DNA of 64,000 bases. Origin: Desulfocurvibacter africanus subsp. africanus DSM 2603. Lineage in GTDB: Bacteria; Desulfobacterota; Desulfovibrionia; Desulfovibrionales; Desulfovibrionaceae. Position 1 is the stretch's first letter. Each line of letters begins with the position of its first letter. The position numbers were made by a program, and so were the translations under genes. Under the pieces are notes generated by a model. It was given only the letters and a program-made list of their open reading frames with translations. It did no database searches and was not told the origin of the DNA. Shown one piece after another: positions 35,439 to 43,408 of the stretch. Location of the stretch: assembly GCF_000422545.1 (NCBI RefSeq), contig NZ_AULZ01000019.1, forward strand, positions 32,642-96,641. The letters are read 5' to 3'.

Positions 35439-36898
35439 GTGGCTGCCCCAGCTTGTGCGGGTCTCTTGAAGAGGGCTCGCCTCAACTCGAAGAAGCGTCT
35501 GCGCTGGAACAGGATCATGAACCCGGCATAGCAAAGGGCGCCTGCGCTGCACTCCACCAGGAAGAAACCCCATGTGAGCGGGCAATCCGAACTTCTGCGC
35601 AAAGCGATGATGAAGGCTGTCATGAGCAGGCTTCCAAGTGTTGCCGGTAGGAGCGTAGCCGCGTACCGCAGGAGAGGCAGACCGATCTCCCGGCAGGTCG
35701 CGTACATGAGCGTGAGGGCTACGACGGGGTAGGCGATAGCCCAACCTGCCGCTACGCCGTTGATGCCATGCAATGATGCTCCGATCCAGAAAGCCGCAAG
35801 CATCACTATGGTGAGCAGGATATTATAGTAGACGAGAAATGCCGTTTTGTTCCGGGCCAACAGAATCGGAGGAAAGAGGATGGCTATTGACCGGACCAGC
35901 CCGATGATGGAGAGGAGTTTCAGCGGGATGATGATTGGCAGCCATTGTTCAGTAAGAAAGAGCAGCACGAAATCATCGGCGACCGCGAAAATGCCAAATG
36001 CAACCGGAAAGGTTATTATGCTCAGGTACATCGTCAGGTGTGAAAGGTACTTCGCCAGTGAGGATGTATCGTTTTGAAGCTCGGAGAATGCAGGGAGACA
36101 TACAGGATTGATGATTGCAGTGATTTTCTCCGTGGGCAGCAGAGCAATTTTGAATGCGAGCGAATAGAAACCGAGCAGTTTATCGCCAAGCAGCTTGCCG
36201 ATGATGAAGAAATCGGCATTGCTGTAGGTATACCACAGCACCCTTATGAGCATGACCTTGACCCCGAAGCTGGCCAAATCCAGGGCCTGGCCCAGACGCC
36301 AGGAGGGCAGCACCTTTCTTGGGCTGAGCATATTCGCGAGAAGGGCCATCAGGCCTTGCTGCAGCATGAAGCCAGTGACAAGGGCCCAGACCCCGAATCC
36401 CATGACGGCCAGGACCAGGCTCGTAATGCCGCCGAGAATGACGGTCAACGCTTCTGCCTTGGAGATGACGCTGAAGCGCATCTCCTTGGCCAGGAGGCTC
36501 CAGGGCACGGCTCGCATGCCTCCGAAGAAAAAGCTGATTGCCAAAACCCGGATGATCGGCTCCACGCGTTCGGAATCGAAGAAGCCTGCAACCGCTGGCG
36601 CTAGGATTTGGGCCAGACCGCAGAGGACGGCTGACACGGCCAAGGCGAACCCGTAGGCACTCCTGAGGGCACTGTCGCTCACCTTGGGCTCGCGGATGAT
36701 GCTGCTGCCAATGCCGATTTCGTTGATGAGATTCAGGAAGCCGGTGAAGACCATGGCCATGCCGATAAGACCGTACTCCTCCGGGAGTATGAACCTGGCG
36801 AGCATGATGGACACAAGGAAGGAGAAGCCTTGGGAGAGCATCTTCACCCCTGCCTGCCACATAACTCCGGAGAGGAACCTTTGCTTCAGACTGGTCAC
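35435..36898 (-). CDS. Oligosaccharide flippase (Wzx-like, MOP superfamily)
   Basis: A 487-residue polytopic membrane protein with about 12-14 helices. The N-terminal VMWQAGVKMLSQGFSFLVSIMLARFILPEEYG is the hallmark of the MOP/Wzx-type lipopolysaccharide exporters. It should flip undecaprenyl-linked repeat units across the inner membrane for the Wzy-like polymerase at 9.4-10.7 kb. Its gene overlaps the downstream glycosyltransferase gene by four bases. No promoter was identified upstream. Confidence 0.88.
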   Translation of the reverse strand: MTSLKQRFLSGVMWQAGVKMLSQGFSFLVSIMLARFILPEEYGLIGMAMVFTGFLNLINEIGIGSSIIREPKVSDSALRSAYGFALAVSAVLCGLAQILAPAVAGFFDSERVEPIIRVLAISFFFGGMRAVPWSLLAKEMRFSVISKAEALTVILGGITSLVLAVMGFGVWALVTGFMLQQGLMALLANMLSPRKVLPSWRLGQALDLASFGVKVMLIRVLWYTYSNADFFIIGKLLGDKLLGFYSLAFKIALLPTEKITAIINPVCLPAFSELQNDTSSLAKYLSHLTMYLSIITFPVAFGIFAVADDFVLLFLTEQWLPIIIPLKLLSIIGLVRSIAILFPPILLARNKTAFLVYYNILLTIVMLAAFWIGASLHGINGVAAGWAIAYPVVALTLMYATCREIGLPLLRYAATLLPATLGSLLMTAFIIALRRSSDCPLTWGFFLVECSAGALCYAGFMILFQRRRFFELRRALFKRPAQAGAAT

Positions 36899-37543
36899 TG
36901 GATTCTCGTTAAGATTCAGCTAAGGTAGATTATAGTGAACAAGGCTCGCGTTGCCCTGCAAAAAGCCACGAGAATTCCTGATCACCAGGTGTCCGTCTTG
37001 GACGATGATTGGCTTGGAAGAGTTTTTACGCGAGACGGATTGAGCTTTGTAGGAGCGCCTGCCTGATCCGTTAGGAGACTGCCATAGGTGCTCGTCATCC
37101 AGGCAACCCGCTTGTCCGAATGCATTGTTAGGTGGAGAGAGTTAGTGTTCCTTGAAAAAGGGCAAAGGGTGAACGTAGACATACGAACAGCTTATGCATA
37201 TTGCGGGTGAAATAGTCAATCGGGCCGATAAAAAAGTGGCTAGCACGCCAGCTGGCCTGCCGGTGACCGCTTGGTCAACGACGCCTGATCTTCAAAGGTC
37301 GGCATCACCATCTTCGAAGCATGCACTATCCAAGAACATAATCTTCTGTTTGCTCTTGGTTATGCCATGCCGAAGACTTTGGCTTTGCTGTCATGGCCGG
37401 GCAGGTCACCATCCACCGACAAGGCCCAATAAAATGTAAACAAACAGCATCCAGGGTGCCTGGTTGTTTACAAATCTTTGTGAGCCAGGGCGAAATGTCC
37501 TTGTGATTATTGGCAGAAAGGGCTGTTTACATTCTTTTTGTGC
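36899..37543. other. Spacer at the edge of the accessory region
   Basis: No gene is seen. At 37432-37537 an interval of about 105 bp has inverted ends (AATGTAAACA and its complement TGTTTACATT), with a third TGTTTACA inside. It abuts the broken end of the CapP-like gene and may be a small inserted element. Confidence 0.45.
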
Positions 37544-37825
37544 TTATAACCCTTCTAGAGAATAGTGCCCAAGTTCGTGAGCTATGCTGAACCGCTGGAA
37601 TCCCTTGTTCGAGATGGCCGTGCTGTAGAAGATGCCAAATTCGTTGCCCTCGCGTAAGAGCATGGCTGAAACACCAGATTCAGCATCGTCGTTCGCCGCG
37701 AGGAGAATACCTCGCTTATCAGCAATCGCGGCCAAATCGACGGGAAATCCTGTCACCCCATCTTCTTCAGCCTGCCTCTCCCCCTGGCGTTTGGCATCCT
37801 CTAGCCGGAAACTTCGACTTTTCAA
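37544..37825 (-). pseudogene. Truncated CapP-like (ImmA/IrrE-type) metallopeptidase
   Basis: A 93-residue open frame containing the start of an ImmA/IrrE-type zinc peptidase domain, with the zinc motif HELGH near the end (FSIAHELGHYSLEGL, then stop). Complete family members run well over 200 residues, with the third metal ligand downstream, so this copy is truncated right after HELGH and should be inactive. It starts at a TTG preceded by GGAGG, three bases past the stop of the HTH gene. In CBASS loci such a peptidase (CapP) cleaves the paired repressor (CapH) upon DNA damage to release expression. The gene breaks next to a small inverted-end element at 37432-37537. Confidence 0.75.
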
Positions 37826-37827
37826 TT

Positions 37828-38193
37828 CTACTCCTCCTTTCGACCACCTCTCTTAGCAAGCATTTCAAGGAACTCAGCGGCAAGTGCTCGGTCCTTGTCA
37901 GTGAGTTTGGCCGCATGGCGAAACAGCGGATCAGCCGTAACTGCCGCAGTGGGATCATCAGCCCGACCAAGCAAGTAGTCGGTGGTAACATCAAGCGCCT
38001 CGGATAGTTTTCTTAAGTTGTCGAAAGAGGGCTTACGCTTCCCTCCCTCAAAGTGAGCGATGGAACTAGGCGGCAGGCCAGTTTTGGTCGCAAGGTCTGC
38101 CTGGCTCAGGCCACGCATCTCCCTGGCAGCCCGCAGACGCTCCTTGAAAACATCTGAAGGTGAAGGTTTCTGAGTAGACGACATATTTTTCAT
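37828..38193 (-). CDS. XRE-family repressor, CapH-like
   Basis: A 121-residue cytoplasmic DNA-binding protein. A helix-turn-helix of the XRE/Cro type fills about residues 16-75 (FKERLRAAREMRGLSQADLATKTGLPPSSIAHFEGGKRKPS, read in segments), followed by a helical tail. It is paired with the truncated metallopeptidase gene downstream and divergent from a CBASS operon, the arrangement of CapH/CapP regulators. Two palindromes in the shared intergenic region are likely operators. With the peptidase broken, it might act as a permanent repressor (inference). A phage-type repressor is the alternative reading. Confidence 0.8.
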   Translation of the reverse strand: MKNMSSTQKPSPSDVFKERLRAAREMRGLSQADLATKTGLPPSSIAHFEGGKRKPSFDNLRKLSEALDVTTDYLLGRADDPTAAVTADPLFRHAAKLTDKDRALAAEFLEMLAKRGGRKEE

Positions 38194-38217
38194 GGCGGTT
38201 CCGACATTCTCCTGTTG

Positions 38218-38237
38218 ACGACTTAGCCAGAAGTCGT
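38218..38237. promoter_or_regulatory. Inverted repeat, putative repressor operator 1
   Basis: ACGACTT and its exact complement AAGTCGT separated by six bases, lying between the divergent repressor and CD-NTase genes, 25 bases from the repressor start. Confidence 0.6.
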
Positions 38238-38255
38238 TATTTCGCCATTAGTAAC

Positions 38256-38271
38256 ATGTCGAACTCGACAT
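38256..38271. promoter_or_regulatory. Palindrome, putative repressor operator 2
   Basis: ATGTCGAACTCGACAT, 7-bp arms around a two-base centre, in the same divergent region. Nothing else was recognised from here to 38517. Confidence 0.6.
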
Positions 38272-38517
38272 AGCAAGAGCTATGCAGGACGCTTTAAGGA
38301 TTGAAGATAAATAATGACAGTTACTTGGCTGCCTCTACCAAGGATGTCGGGTTCAAGGCCGATGAGCATGTCTGCTAGTCCCACACCGGAGTCGAGCATC
38401 TGCATCCCGGACATGGGATATGATTGTCAAGCTCGGCGGTAAAGACAAGAAGATCCACGCTGGGATTTCCACACCACGTACGTCACGCGCAGAACCGCTT
38501 TTACAAGGAGCATGTTC

Positions 38518-39693
38518 ATGGTGATATCCGAGCAAGAAGTTATGCGCAAAACTCAACTCACTGGCCTTCTGGAGTTGATCTGCCAAGCCCTGGAGCTGAC
38601 GAAAACCCAGTTTGAAACTGCAGAAGATCGCTACGGGGCCGTCGGTCGATGGCTTGCCGAGGCCGAAAGCCCTCTTATCGAAACTGCAACCGTTTATCCC
38701 CAGGGCTCAATGAGCTTGGGAACGACTGTAAAGCCCCTTGGTCGCAATGAGTTTGATATTGATCTCGTATGCCATACCCCGAGAGGCAAGCAATATATGG
38801 AACCAAGCGCTCTCAAAAAGCTGATCGGGGACCGCCTGCGTACAAATGAACGCTACCGTCCCATCCTTGAAGAGAAGCCTCGGTGCTGGCGACTCAACTA
38901 CGCCGGAGATTTTCACCTCGATATTACTCCGACGATTCCTAATCCAGCCTGCCGCAGGGGAGGCGAGCTTGCCCCTGACAAAAAACTCAAAGAATGGAAG
39001 GAGACGAACCCCCAAGGGTACAAAGACTGGTTTGAGCAGTTGGCAGCGATTCCTGTGCGGTTCGTTGTCGCGGATGCGTTTGCAGCAAACTGAACTCAAA
39101 TCGAGCCCCTCCCAATTCCGACCCAGTTTAAGGGCCTCTTGAGGCGGTGCGTCCAACTCTGCAAAAGACACCGGGATTACACTTTCCAGGAGGAAGATAA
39201 GCACCTAGCGCCAATCTCCGTCATCATCACGACCCTTGCCGCGAAGAGCTACGCCTATTGCGCGAAAAATCGCGTCTACAGTTCAGAAATTGATGTCCTT
39301 GCCGATGTCATAGAAATTATGCCCGATTTTATCCAAGTGCACGAGCAGGGAGGGCGGCAATTCTACTTCATTTGGAATGAGACAACCCATGGGGAGAATT
39401 TTGCCGACAAGTGGAACGCCGATGTGAGACTCGCCCATGCCTTCTATACTTGGCAGCAGAAAGCCCTCCACGCCGTTCGGGATTTGCCGGGCCTCATGGG
39501 ACTTGATAAAATCGGCCGACATCTCTCCTATGAGTTTGGAGCCCCTGAGACGAAACGAGCAATTAATATTCTAACAGAGTCCATATCAAGTGCCAGGGCC
39601 GCAGGAAGCCTGGGCATACTTCCGGCGAGTGGGCTTGCAGTCGGCGCTGGTCGCGGTATTGGTGTCAGGCCCAACACCTTCTTTGGCAGATAA
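38518..39693 (+). pseudogene. CBASS CD-NTase (cGAS-like nucleotidyltransferase) with in-frame TGA
   Basis: The frame encodes a 390-residue cGAS/DncV-like nucleotidyltransferase, the enzyme that makes cyclic oligonucleotides after phage infection. The catalytic motif is YPQGSMSLGTT with Gly63-Ser64; the acids are Asp80, Asp82 and Asp135 (FHLDITP). The C-terminal helical half has LLRRCVQLCKRHRDY. An in-frame TGA at codon 192 (39091-39093) splits it; the same frame continues with clear homology to 39693. The start at 38518 is preferred because AAGGAG lies seven bases before it; an ATG at 38512 is too close. Its stop overlaps the E2 gene by one base. The TGA is probably a nonsense mutation (for example CGA to TGA). 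Confidence 0.85.
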
Positions 39694-40139
39694 TGAAGCG
39701 CCCCTCTTCTAGGAAAAAACCGCTTACACCAGCTATCCAGTTCTTAGTCCTGAAACAGCGCTATGGCGGGATCGGGCAAGGGACTCTGCGCAGAGGGCAA
39801 ATCGTCTGGGAGTACGAAGACCAGCCAACTCTCCTTGGGCGTCGCTACAAGCTTAAATTGGTATTTCGCCAAGGGGGCTCGCCCGAGGTTTGGGTAACTG
39901 ATCCTGATCTACCCACACTCGCCGAAGGGCGCACCATCCCACACGTTTACGCTCAAAGCCCCACAAAGCTGTGTCTGTACCGCCCTGGCAAGGGCCAGTG
40001 GGCCGAGCATATGTTTCTAGCGGAAACAATTGTGCCTTGGTCATTGCTGTGGCTTTTTTACTTCGAGGAGTGGCTCCTATCTGACGAATGGAAGGGAGGC
40101 GGAGAGCATCCCACTTCTAATCCCACTTCTAATGGATAA
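39693..40139 (+). CDS. CBASS E2-like protein (type II-short)
   Basis: A 148-residue protein resembling bacterial E2-type ubiquitin-conjugating proteins of type II-short CBASS. These conjugate to the CD-NTase and prime it without a separate E1 protein. The putative active-site Cys94 lies in TKLCLYRPGKGQW, and the C-terminal WLFYFEEWLLSDEWKGGGEH is the family signature. The frame is complete. It overlaps the CD-NTase stop codon by one base and precedes the effector gene by 110 bases, so it is the middle gene of the operon. It is the only core CBASS gene here that looks undamaged. Confidence 0.78.
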   Translation: MKRPSSRKKPLTPAIQFLVLKQRYGGIGQGTLRRGQIVWEYEDQPTLLGRRYKLKLVFRQGGSPEVWVTDPDLPTLAEGRTIPHVYAQSPTKLCLYRPGKGQWAEHMFLAETIVPWSLLWLFYFEEWLLSDEWKGGGEHPTSNPTSNG

Positions 40140-40249
40140 CCTCTAGATAAGAAATTCAGACGATAGCACAGCATTGAATAATGGGCGATTGCCACGATAG
40201 TAAATGCAGCTTCTTCTGCTTCAAACCCCAAATACGAGCGAGGAAAAGG

Positions 40250-41373
40250 ATGTCGATGACGAATGTTCCGCACAAACTGCAACTACGACTCTGGGGAAAG
40301 GCTGCTGGTAGATGCCAGTATGCGGGATGTAACAAACCACTGTGGCTCGATTCCCTTACCAAGGTTGAATTCAACATCGCCTACGCCGCACATATTATTG
40401 CCGATAAACCCCCGGACCTCGTGGAGATAAAGACCTCTCTGAAAAGCTCTGCGCTGATCTCTCAAATCTTATGCTTCTGTGCGATGAGCACCATAGGCTC
40501 ATAGACCGCGAGGATGTTCCCGGACACCCACCTGAGAGGCTCCGCGAGATGAAGCGCGTGCATGAGGAACGAATAGAGCTTCTTTCTTCGATCACCGAAG
40601 AGAAAAGGAGCCACGTTCTGCTTTATGGGGCAAATATCGGGCAGAACACGGCACTCCTAAGCTGGGAAAAGGCTGCGCGGGCCATGACGCCTACCTGGTA
40701 TCCGCTAGAGAGGCCAGCCCTTGAACTAAGCTTCCGGAATAGCTCCTTTCAGGACCATGAAGAGAGGTACTGGGTCATTGAGCAGGAGAACTTGCGGCGC
40801 CAGTTCGCCCTAGTGGTCAAACAGCGTCTCGCCCATGGCTCCGTTCAGCATCTGTCGATTTTTGGCATCGCTCCGCAGCCGCTCCTCATGGAGCTTGGGC
40901 GTCTTCTCTCCGATATTTCCACCGCCGAGGTGTATCAGTTGCACCGGGAGCCGCCCGACTGGCGGTGGCAAGAGCATCCTACTGATTTTACCTACCATCT
41001 TGATGAGCCAGCCGACCGGAAACAGAACGTAGCTATCAATTTGTCGCTGAGCGCCCACATCGATAACGCACGAATCCATCAAGTCCTCGGTGAAGACGTC
41101 TCCATCTGGACTGTCCACGTATCCGAGCCGGGTAACGATTTTTTAAAAAGCCGCCAGCAACTCTCCATGTTTCGGCAGTTCTTCCGGTATCTTCTGGATC
41201 GCATCAAGATGGAGCACGGCGAGGCCGCGACACTTCACATCTTTCCAGCGGTCCCGGTCGCGGTGGCCATTGAGATGGGACGGGTCTGGATGTCCAAGGC
41301 TGATTTAGCTATGCATATATTCGATCAAAACCGTGCAGCCGGAGGATTTGTGGAGTGCCTTACCCTCATTTGA
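40250..41373 (+). pseudogene. CBASS HNH-SAVED effector (Cap5-like), frameshifted
   Basis: An effector nuclease gene. The N-terminal part encodes an HNH domain (zinc-type Cys22 and Cys27 in RCQYAGCNKP, His48 in YAAHIIADKP). The rest encodes NLMLLCDEHHRLID and a long SAVED domain that would bind the cyclic oligonucleotide. The two parts are in different frames. The break is at a run of five C (40409-40413); one additional C would restore GPRGDKDLSEKLCADLSNLM (a 20-residue stretch) and the full reading frame of about 374 residues. It has GAGGAAAAGG just before ATG 40250. Activated Cap5 degrades DNA and kills the cell, so loss of frame is tolerated easily. Confidence 0.85.
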
Positions 41374-41465
41374 AGTGGTGTGGGCGTTTGTGCGATCAGA
41401 GTTGACGAACAGAAGCCAGAGGTGGTCCCGGTTGTCTGTCCGTGGACCAGTCTTGTCAAGGCAGG

Positions 41466-41668
41466 GGGCTTGGCTTGGACCTGCTGCGGGACGCCGTGCT
41501 GAGGACGCTCCAGGCCGCGGACATCGCCGGCATGCGGGCGCTTTTAGCCTACACCCTGAACGAGAAGGCCGCCCGCTTCTATGCGCGCGCGGGTTTCCAG
41601 CTTTCCCCCTCCGTCCGCTGACCTATATGCTGCTCCTGGATGACGCCCACAAGACCTTGGCGGGGTGA
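41466..41668 (+). pseudogene. Fragment of a GNAT-type toxin acetyltransferase
   Basis: Only the C-terminal end of a GNAT acetyltransferase of the toxin (TacT-like) kind is readable: GLGLDLLRDAVLRTLQAADI, then LNEKAARFYARAGFQLSPS in one frame. After a frameshift near 41620 it continues TYMLLLDDAHKTLAG. The acetyl-CoA loop and the N-terminal half are missing, as is the antitoxin. It is a remnant, probably of an older toxin-antitoxin pair in this island. The spacers on either side show nothing else recognisable. Confidence 0.75.
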
Positions 41669-41847
41669 TGCGGATGCCCTTGTGCGCCGCAGTCGTCGGA
41701 TTTCACGGCCAGCGTTTTCGGCACAGATCACGTTCCCTGAGAGCTCCCCATGAGTAGAATCGCTGACGATTGTAGTGTTGTGCTGTGTTCCCCATGTGTT
41801 CCCTTACCCAGCTCACCCCTGTGTAACCCATTAAAATCCTGCATCCC

Positions 41848-42240
41848 ATGCACGAGATGCACACGGGAGCAAGGAAGATGGTTTTGGTCGGGATTGGAGT
41901 TGTATTTCGTGAGTATGTCCGTGAAGTTCTGGTCAGAACGCTTAAGCCTGGCGATATTGTCGTCGCGGACAATCTCTCGGCGCACAAAGATGCGCAAGCA
42001 AGGGCATTGATAAAACAATCCGGAGCCACGAACTGGTCTCTGCCAGCCTACTCTCCAGACCTAAATCCGATTGAACAGATGTGGAGCAAGGTGAAAGCCC
42101 TCCTGCGAGGGCTCAAGGCTCGCACGGAAGAGGCCTTGTACAAAGGGCTGGCACAGGCCCTGGATAGCGTCACCCCTGAAGATGCATTGGGATGGTTCAG
42201 GGCCTGCGGGTATCTGCCAGCTCAATAGAGAACTGCTCTA
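41848..42240 (+). mobile_element. IS630-family remnant (3' part with right end)
   Basis: The C-terminal part of an IS630-family transposase. It contains the second Asp region (LKPGDIVVADNLSAHKD) and the catalytic Glu segment LPAYSPDLNPIEQMWSKVK, ending at 42228. The N-terminal half with the first Asp is lost. The right end of the element (42222-42240) reads, inward, TAGAGCAGTTCTCTATTGAG. This matches the first eight bases of the MITE-like repeats in this window. The end lies inside the 3' end of the ERCC4-nuclease gene and supplies its stop codon. Confidence 0.85.
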
Positions 42241-42680
42241 GTTATCGCATTCAACCTCTCCCGCGCTTCTCGCAGGTAGTGACGTAGGAAATGGAAGGTC
42301 ACATACTCCGCGCCTTGCCGGTTGCCCGCCCACAGGAAGGCGGTACCGTGTCGCGCCTGGAAGGCCAGAACGCTTTGCAGGGCTGCATGGGGCTGCATCT
42401 TCGAGCGGTAGCGGCCTTGGGCCATGTCCTGTAGCCCCGCCTCCACGACCACGGCGAAGCGGTCCAGGGCAGCGGCCCACGCAAGCTCGCGCTCGAATCG
42501 CTCACGGCCTGTGGTCAAACAGCCCACAAGGTCATCAAGGCTTTTGCGCTCGACGGCCACGCGGTCCTCAAGCCCAGCAAGGGAATAGTCGCCAGTGGGA
42601 AGGGTGCCCCGGACCTGCTCGCACTCGTACTTGTCGAAGGTGAAGGGCGCTTGCTCGCGGGTGTCGATTAGCACTCGCAT
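42222..42680 (-). CDS. ERCC4-domain nuclease
   Basis: A 152-residue single-domain nuclease of the XPF/ERCC4 fold. It begins RVLIDTREQAPF, has TGDYSL at about 29-34 and the catalytic VERKSLDDLVG at 43-53. Phage and satellite versions process replication or recombination intermediates. It overlaps the small downstream-facing gene 42668-42955 by 13 bases and belongs to the AlpA/primase block. The last codons and the stop (ITRAVLY) are contributed by the end of the inserted IS630 remnant, so the native C-terminus was cut, apparently just past the domain. Confidence 0.85.
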   Translation of the reverse strand: MRVLIDTREQAPFTFDKYECEQVRGTLPTGDYSLAGLEDRVAVERKSLDDLVGCLTTGRERFERELAWAAALDRFAVVVEAGLQDMAQGRYRSKMQPHAALQSVLAFQARHGTAFLWAGNRQGAEYVTFHFLRHYLREARERLNAITRAVLY

Positions 42681-42955
42681 GGCGTGCCCCCGGCCCTGGC
42701 AATGCGCGCCTTCATCTCTGCGCGGTGCTGCTCCACGGCTTCTGGCCGCGTGTCAATCAGGTTGGGCGCGTTCTCGCTGCCGTCAGACGCTACAAGCTCG
42801 ACGCTCTTGATATGGTTGAAAGGCTGTTCATACTCCGCAACATCGCCCCCGTTGCGAGCAATGGCGTAATAGACGTACTCGGACAGCTTGTAATCACCCT
42901 GGCACTGGGATTCGGAATAGTCCTGTCGATAGGCCGTGATCTTGAACAAATTCAT
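42668..42955 (-). CDS. Small hypothetical protein of the satellite-like block
   Basis: A 95-residue protein without a recognised domain. The sequence begins MNLFKITAYRQDYSESQCQGDYKLSEYVYYAIARNG (read as typical small phage-accessory type) and ends with two Cys. It lies between the ERCC4-nuclease gene, which it overlaps by 13 bases, and the 134-residue unknown gene, on the same strand, so it is part of the replication block. No function can be given. Confidence 0.65.
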   Translation of the reverse strand: MNLFKITAYRQDYSESQCQGDYKLSEYVYYAIARNGGDVAEYEQPFNHIKSVELVASDGSENAPNLIDTRPEAVEQHRAEMKARIARAGGTPCEC

Positions 42956-42999
42956 TTCTGCACCATCCTAGTGCGTTTAGCCTGGCGTCCTGCCGGGCG

Positions 43000-43404
43000 T
43001 TATGCGGCCAGTTTCATCGGGTTATATGATCCATTCGCCAATTCGCGGGCGTGCGCGGCTATGAGGTCCACGGCCCCAAGGAAGCAGTCTTGCACCATGA
43101 TCCGCTCGGATGGTGTGAACGCCTCGGGATAGACCATGGCGAACTCGGGCTTGGGGTTCACGGCGTAGAAGTGCAGGTGCAGGCCCTCGACACGGTAGGC
43201 GTCCAGGCACCATAGAAGACGCTCGAAGGCTTCGGCCTGGTCCGCCCGCGTTTTCGTGTTTGCCGAAAACGCTTCGGGCAGGTCGGGCAGGTCGGGCAAG
43301 CCCATGTCCTGCGCCATTTCCGAGGTGCCCGACAGGGAATCGGACATTTCGGGCAGGTCGGGCTCGGGCTCGGGCTCGGGCATGAACAGGTCAATCCATC
43401 CCAT
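43000..43404 (-). CDS. Hypothetical protein with Pro/Asp/Glu repeat region
   Basis: A 134-residue protein. The first half is acidic and repetitive (PEPEPEPD, then LPDLPDLPEAF), produced by DNA repeats of TCGGGCAGG type. The second half looks globular, with Tyr- and His-rich segments and AHARELANGSYNPMKLAA at the end. The start at 43404 has GGAGG nine bases upstream and lies four bases past the primase stop, so translation is probably coupled; the frame is open to 43500. I do not recognise the family. The repeats may be iterons (see findings). Confidence 0.65.
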   Translation of the reverse strand: MGWIDLFMPEPEPEPDLPEMSDSLSGTSEMAQDMGLPDLPDLPEAFSANTKTRADQAEAFERLLWCLDAYRVEGLHLHFYAVNPKPEFAMVYPEAFTPSERIMVQDCFLGAVDLIAAHARELANGSYNPMKLAA

Positions 43405-43408
43405 GTGG

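Noticed and set aside
36899..37431. Left att copy of the 37-49 kb island
   Set aside because: I looked for a copy of the 69-bp tRNA-Sec core near the left edge and saw none.
39091..39140. Selenocysteine codon in the CD-NTase
   Set aside because: The TGA is outside any catalytic motif and no bacterial SECIS-like stem with a compact apical loop is visible just downstream. A nonsense mutation is simpler.
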